DNA of 64,000 nt, from positions 52,306,975 to 52,370,974 of the forward strand of contig CM068580.1 in assembly GCA_035048485.1 (NCBI GenBank). Reading direction: 5' to 3'. Positions 57,787-64,000 of this stretch are shown one piece after another (positions within the stretch are counted from its first letter, which is position 1; each line of letters begins with the position of its first letter). Source of the stretch: Pteria penguin (lineage: Eukaryota; Mollusca; Bivalvia; Pterioida; Pteriidae). The translations under genes and the position numbers were made by a program. A model generated the notes under the pieces. It was given only the letters and a program-made list of their open reading frames with translations. It was not told where the DNA came from and did no database searches.

Positions 57787-60454
57787 ATAGTGGAATCGCT
57801 TACCCTCTCAATAGAGCCCCCCCCCCTTTCCCAACTCACCCGTTGATGTTGCAAAATTATCAAGGCTGCGCGATGCCTCATTTCGTGTCACTGAATATTG
57901 ATACAGCAGTCGAAAGTTATCTAGGTTACAATGTGTAATCTATCCTGGAAATATCAGAAGATATAGACGGATATGAATCCGATGTCCTTAGGCCCCACCT
58001 CATTTTCATTGCGTATTGGAGTGAGTAATTAACGGTAAAGACTAATTTCGAGTCGATTTGTTTTGTTCCACTCTCTACGTCCGGCACGCTGAAAAGAGAT
58101 TGACTTATGATTGCTTAATCGACATCTTGACCGTTACGGTGTCATTTCATGGTTCATTGCCTCTTGAAGCTAATAGAATGTTAATTAGAAGGTGGTGTTT
58201 TATACTGAAGTAAGACATTTGAAATGCGTATCTACTGAATAATGCGAATGTGTGGCTAATAGTATTACGAAGGTAGAATAATTGTTTTGCATTTCATCGG
58301 TGAAACGAGCATTTAGGACATGATGTGATCGGCGATTCATTAATCAACTACTTGTAATTATACGCTAATTCACGCGTGTAAAACGATGATTACTGAACGA
58401 CAGGTATTGGTCGTATGATTATCAAGACCTAGATTAATATCGCTGTCTGATTGGATAAAACTGATTAGGCATGATCACGTGGTCAACCAATGTCAAAGAC
58501 GAGTCCAGATTTTACACAGGAATGCTAAAAAACAGCAACCATTCGTACGATGATTAGTGATAAATGTTCGAAGTTCAGATTTTGATATATGACGTTGAAG
58601 AAAGAAAGTCGACCGATATTTAAAAGAAACGTAGTAGGATAATGTACATGAATGATTCGCGCCAAAGCTGTATGCCGTCTATCACCCCTACAGGTTATAA
58701 ATGGCCGTTATTTTGTACTGTTGCACAGGGAAATATCAATGCTTTACTGCTTACAGTATGATAAAAAGCATACCGATTTAGGGAAGTCGACTGATGTCTG
58801 AATAAATGGAAGTGTTGTATTCATGGGACAAAGGAAATCACGGGATGGGAATTGTGAAACGGGAACAGAAACACGTCAAGAGGTCTTCTGTCTTAAGAAA
58901 GGGGTTAAACAAGGTGGCTTTTTATACCCTTTAGTTTAAGCATGAAAGACATGTAAAAGAATATTGGTCATTTGTGAAGAACCTTGTGATACGTATATCT
59001 TCCCACGAGTTGGTGCTCTTAAACTTACAGAAGATACTTATCACGTATATATTGAAAAGGAATATTTTTTACGTAGTATTAAACTTCTAATACTAGAAAA
59101 GTATCTGATCTCATTCTCGAGATGTATTCTGTTGTGATCTCTTTCTTAATGCACGGGACAGGTGTAACCATCATACAAGTAACATGATCATGTTTTGTCA
59201 GTGAAACATTCTGCGATAATCTATATTACCTCACTCTTTTGAATCGGGTATCCGCGCTTCCTCCCTTTATCATATTTCTCATCAGTGATAATAATTCAAC
59301 ATTCTAAACTCTGAAGTTCCAGCTCATTTTAAAGTGTCTAGTGCACATGGTACATCATTCAAAAAAATTCACGATATGTATTACACATAAAACTTGTCAT
59401 GATGTAGAGACAAAGGCCATCCCTCCATGTATTTATACACATACATAGTACAGCCTCCCCCCCAACTCACCCGTTCATGTTGTAAAGTTATCAAAGTTGC
59501 GCGAGGCCTCATTTCGTGTCATTGAATATTGATACAGCAGTCGAAAGTGATCTAGGTTACAATGTGTAATCTATCGTGGAAATATCAGAAGATATAGACG
59601 GATATGAATCCGATGTCCTTAGGCCCCACCTCAATTTTATTCCGTATTGGAGTGAGTACTTAACGGTAAAGTCTAATTTCGAGTTGATTTGTTTTATTCC
59701 ACTCTCTACGTCCGGCACGCTGAAAAGAAATTGATTTATGATTGCTTAATCGACATCTTGACCGTTACGGTGTCATTTCATGGTTCATTGCCTCTTGAAG
59801 CTAATAGAATGTTAACTAGAAGGTGGTGTTTTATACTGAAGTAAGACATTTGAAATGCGTCTCCCAGCTTATTTTAAAGTGTCTAGTGTACATGGTACAT
59901 CATTCAAAAGAATTCACAATATGTATTATACATAAAACTGGTCATGATTTAGAGACAAAGGCCATCTCTCCATGTATTTATACACATAAATAGTGGAATC
60001 GCTTACCCACTGAATACCCCCCCCCCCCCCCCTGGTCGTTTTGCAAAGTTAACAAGGCTGCGCGAGGCCTCATTTCGTGTCATTTGGGCCCATTTATTGC
60101 AAACCCCGTCGGGGGTTTGCATATTACGTTGATGTCTAATGTGGAAATGCGCATGTGCGACATGATTATGCTGCATGCTGGGAAAACATAGCCTCCAAAA
60201 AGTAGTTGCTTTACTTTACGAGGTCAGACAGTATACGTTTTGTATTGTCCATGACATCGATATTTCTAATGCGCTTAAAAGGGAAAGGAATGAAGAAGGA
60301 TGCCCTTGCTTTCAAAGGCAATGCTCATTACTAAATCAATGTTACAGTTAAGCGTTCCAAACGAATAGTATTTACCGTACTTTCAAACGCAGAGAGGAGT
60401 ATATGAGGATAGAGCTTTTAATAGGATAGACATTATGACTTGGGGGTGATTTTT

Positions 60455-61337
60455 TGAGTCGGCTGCGGTGAAGCCGTAATCATTGCAATTACTTTCTTTT
60501 CAGGGGTTATAACTTTCACTACCGATATAGAGCTTACTACTCCGCTGAAAAATAAAGTGCCGAAAAATTACTGATGTTGTCTTAAAAATTCTTGATCAGC
60601 ACAATGTACCTTTAGCTCAGTTAATTTAAGCTAAACATAAACTAGTTTCAATAACCCAAAAAAGGAGTTGCAATAATGTTTTCAAATTTCGCGTAATAAT
60701 ATGTAGTTGTGACTACTTTACAATGTGTTTACCACCGACACCGTCGGATGTACTCGATTGTGTAATTCTCCGGACAAAGCATTTGTCTTGATCTTGGATC
60801 GCTTGTTTTTATCGAGATATTTCAATTAAAGTTTTCCCCAACATGTTCTGGAACTTTAGTTCTTTTTCACATATATGACAAATTTAAAGATCGATCTTCC
60901 CGCATTTCCTCTGATAATGAAAATGCAATATCAATATTTAGGTAAATGTTGTATGTTTCTAAATATAAATGATGTTAAAACATTATGAGAATCGTGAATA
61001 AGATGGTGATTTAATGTCCCACTTGAAGGAATGTCGTTCCTTGGCTCAGCTTCGACTCGTGACAACAATGCAGTAAAACTTGTTGCCATGAAGTTGTCGA
61101 TTGCACGTTCATTTCGGATACAAGCAATTGCAAACTCTTTGCCGTAAGAGAGTATGAAGAGAGCAAATTTTATTAGCATTTTGTACATAGGTATAATGAC
61201 GATGTAGCTGCAACAAAGACCTAATTTTTGCCCCCCCCCCCTCACATTTCCCTGAAATCCTGAATCCGCCACTAAAATGGTAAAATGATTACATACTTAA
61301 AATCAGCAAAGCCGACTCTCAGGACTTTTGAGTCCTT
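60455..61337. mobile_element. 883-bp insertion with 8-bp TSD
   Basis: TGATTTTT lies at 60447-60454 and 61338-61345; copy 1 of element X has one TGATTTTC. The ends carry TGAGTCGGCTGCGG and, as complement, GAGAGTCGGCTTTGC, imperfect inverted repeats. 8-bp TSDs fit hAT elements. A CAGTGGCGGATTCAG-like end (complement near 61270) lies inside. No transposase. Confidence 0.65.
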
Positions 61338-61361
61338 TGATTTTTAGTGAATGCATATAAA

Positions 61362-63270
61362 CAGAGAAATATATACACAGAGACTGGAAACTCCCATTGA
61401 AAGCTATATAGCTCCCTGACATAAGTAACCTTTCCCGACAGGCATCTCGATAAGCCGGAAGTCCGCCATATTGTTCTCGGCATTCATTCGCTTGAAAGCA
61501 TTAAGCTTGCAAAGAAGAGGAATTTTCGTCGCTTTTTAAACAAAGGTAGTCCAGAAAGTAAAAAAAGCAATATACTAGTCATTTGAATCATAAAACATTT
61601 CATATATGATCTATTCAATGTGAAGACATAGCCCCGATCAGAAGCCATTAGTTGTGATAGACCTCTGAAAACATTCATTTGGGTTTATGCAAAACATTTA
61701 CACAATATTGTAGCACATGCCACCATTTTTCGTTTATAGCACCATCAATGTTTATTATAGTCATAGTGCTTTAATTTTCGTATGAACTATCTGTAAATCA
61801 TGCATAATTACCCGGCTGTATTTGAGGATCTCGCGACATTTTTCTCCTCACTACCGAACCCGCTGAAAAACGACAACGGCAAGAAAAATTATTAAAACAA
61901 CAAAAATTAATGTCCTTTACATGACTAAACTCGCACGTGTGTGTTAAGAAAGGTTTCAGACACATTTTATATCATTGAGTGTAGAAGACTTTATTCGTTA
62001 TTTGATTTTAATCCAATTTTATACACGCGGTAAATATTCAATCGTTTTTAACAAGAAAACCGATACCATACCATATAGAGCAAAATAATCATATAACCTG
62101 TCGATATATATATTGTTTTTATATTGAAAGTCATTCTATAAACATCAAAGAAATAATGGTTGTTATTTTAGTACGAATTGAAGCTGTTATAAACACGTAA
62201 GGGGACATCTTGCAATGCAATTTTCTGTGGCCGGCGGGTCGCCATTTTGTTTTTGTTGTTTGTTTGTTTTTTGTTTTTGTTTTTGTTTTTGTTTTTTTTT
62301 TTTTGCTTCTTTACAAAGGAGTAAATCTTGTTCGTATCATGTGAAGTGTGCACAACAGGTACAGAAATAAACATTAAATTGTTATTTACTACCTTCTTAG
62401 ATGCATTGATTGCTCAGCCTTATAAGATAAATATAAACAACTCCTATAAAATGGCAACAAGTGCTGTTTAGAAAATAAAATAATAAATAAATAAATAAAT
62501 AAAAATAATAAGTGGGGGGGGGGGGGGGCACAGACACATTAACAAATTAAAGTTGCCATTTAAGTACGAATTGAAGAAGTCATCAACACGTAATTGGACA
62601 TATTGCAATGAGAAATTTCTTTAGCCGCCTGGATCGCCATTTTCTTTTTACTTCTTTACATAGGAGGGAGTAAAACAGCTCATGCCACGTCAACAGTGCA
62701 TGTAAGATGAAACATTCTTTGTTTGTTATTTACCATCTGAATTTTTAAATAAACACAACATTGTTATTTACTGCCCATGAATGACAAAGACAGACGCTGG
62801 TGCTTCCCCTGGGGTGGTGAACAAACAGTAGTAAAGCATATATCAACAACTCGTAAATGGCAACAAACGCTGTTTAAAATGAATAAATATATAAATAGAA
62901 ATAATTGTTTTTAAAAAGCAGGAAATGAAGGCGTCTCATTAAAAATCTTGGTTTTAAAAATATTTTTATAACGATTAATGATACAAGTTTGCCTCGATTT
63001 TGTTAGAAAGAAAAAGGAGAATATTATTTCTACACATCGATAGAATTAACAAAAAATATAAAAGAAAAAAAAAATAATAAGTGCCCGTAGAATTTGAAAT
63101 GAGGTGCGTCGGCAGGAAAAGACCAACTGCACTATACGTCCCCGGGCGATATCCGACGGTTAAAATCGGTGTATTGTAGAGCGCGGTCACCTAATTAGCA
63201 TAACAAAAGGACGTGCATCATATGCCGGACGAAGCGGCGAGTTTCCAGTCTCTGTGTATATATGTCTCTG
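61362..63270. mobile_element. 1,909-bp TIR element with 7-bp TSD
   Basis: Left end CAGAGAAATATATACACAGA, GACTGGAAACTC; the right end as complement is CAGAGACATATATACACAGA, GACTGGAAACTC, one mismatch in 32. ATATAAA lies at 61355-61361 and 63271-63277, single in copy 1 of element X. The interior contains a diverged direct duplication (AGTACGAATTGAAG.. at 62172 and 62563, followed by CGCCATTTT and TTGTTATTTACT). No transposase frame, so it is nonautonomous. Confidence 0.85.
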
Positions 63271-64000
63271 ATATAAATGATAAATAAATCTCACATGCAA
63301 TGTATTCTGAAAATAAAAAAAAAATAATTTAAAATACTTATTTCAAGATAAATTAGTGGATGCCACATAAACATGTATAAATATGAAGGATATGCATATT
63401 TTTGGAAATCAACATTTGCGTAACCTTTCCCACGGCAGCAGTGGAATAATCCAACAGAATTTTCCCGCGTAATACTAATTAGATGTTCGTACCTTTTAGC
63501 GTATGTACATTATCTGGCTATAGAAAATCTCGAAAAGTTCCGAGTAAATGAAGGCGGAGTATCAAGGATTTCTAGCAGTTTAATTGGTGTAGCAATTACT
63601 GCGCAGTTTGTAACACTCTTTGTACTTATGCAAACTTCCCCAGCGATTATTTGGGCACAAGAGGCCTCGACGGGGAGTTCGTATTCTTTAGGTGTTGAAG
63701 TTGGTGGAGTAAGTACTGCGTAGTTTGTATGATTTCTTCCATGTCTAACTGTACGAAATGTCTAAACGGTGACATCCCGACGAATATGGTCAGCTTTCCC
63801 AACCGAAGTCTAAACATAAATAAACATTAGAAAGGAGGTATTAACTATTATTTAGACAACAGCCTAGCTAACATCATACAAATAGGTCTTCATTTTAAAC
63901 TGACCCACAAGCACCATTTTCCTCGCAATTAAAAATATTACAGGGTTTGCATTCTAAGCTTTTTTAAAAGCTAAGCTTGTTGATGTAACTTTGGAGAAAA

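Larger units (their letters stand above)
54679..60088. repeat. 1.86-kb tandem unit, about three copies
   Basis: CGAAGGTAGAATAATTGTTT begins units at 54679, 56410 and 58269. Units 2 and 3 are about 98% alike over nearly 1.86 kb. Unit 1 matches over 54679-55195 and 55757-56409 but has a different middle. Unit 3 breaks off near 59859 and jumps to the CATTTTAAAGTGTCTAGTG block, ending near 60088. A 90-codon frame in unit 2 (56946-57218) has a stop in unit 3, so it is not conserved coding. Confidence 0.9.
60098..64000 (-). mobile_element. Element X, second copy, inverted and split, runs to right edge
   Basis: 60098-60454, 61338-61361 and 63278-64000 together match 10231-11322 read backwards. The end GCAAACCCCGTCGGGGGTTT, GC is a hairpin that in the first copy is decayed to GCAAACCCCATCGGG. 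The total without insertions is about 1.1 kb, equal to copy 1. Confidence 0.8.

Noticed and set aside
60931..61272. 113-codon minus-strand frame MADSGFQGNVRGGG..
   Set aside because: Starts inside a hAT-like terminal sequence (TAGTGGCGGATTCAGG) and has no protein motif.
62168..62374. Lys/Asn-rich frame
   Set aside because: Translation of a T-rich low-complexity tract inside a nonautonomous element.

Overview
This is a eukaryotic nuclear window: AT-rich, almost without intact genes, and made of nested transposable elements (TEs), minisatellites and broken TE-derived genes. The repeat types suggest a marine bivalve mollusc. They include tRNA-headed SINEs with a shared body, a long repeat that opens AGCTCACCTGAG and closes GGGCCTCTTG, tandem 'AAGGTCAAGGTCA' cores, and hAT-like ends of the CAGTGGCGGATCCAG type. 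The species call rests on remembered repeat types, not a search.

Left part (1-18 kb). Two exons of a calmodulin-like gene lie on the minus strand (8899-8941 and 665-808). They are joined by an 8.1-kb intron full of repeats, and the rest of the gene is not seen. A cysteine-rich reading frame runs off the left edge (1-181, minus). A long broken Crypton-type tyrosine recombinase exon lies at 14503-18150 (plus). It is interrupted by a 1.9-kb repeat, a MITE and a SINE. A second exon with the C-terminal catalytic half sits at 36902-37468, and its splice phase fits the first, so everything from 18.15 to 36.9 kb may be one intron.

Middle (18-37 kb). This holds a 3.1-kb fold-back element, a 147-bp tandem array, the second copy of a 2-kb duplicated element, a reverse-transcriptase C-terminal fragment flanked by a 21-bp minisatellite, and a broken DDE-integrase gene (25563-32461). 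The integrase gene is split by a TIR element with palindromic subterminal repeats, by a SINE, and by 4 kb that includes a giant palindrome. A HECT-like fragment lies at 34306-34653 (minus).

Right part (37-64 kb). This holds more tandem-core repeats, a fold-back with a hammerhead-like motif, a broken but nearly complete Tc1/mariner element (48369-49846), two SINE types, a broken C2H2/acidic-protein gene (54078-54615, minus), about three copies of a 1.86-kb tandem unit, and a second copy of a 1.1-kb element already seen at 10.2-11.3 kb. That second copy carries two clean nested insertions with target-site duplications (TSDs).

No tRNA or rRNA gene, CRISPR array or bacterial-type operon was seen. 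The only candidate host-gene parts are the calmodulin-like exons, the left-edge ORF and possibly the HECT-like fragment.
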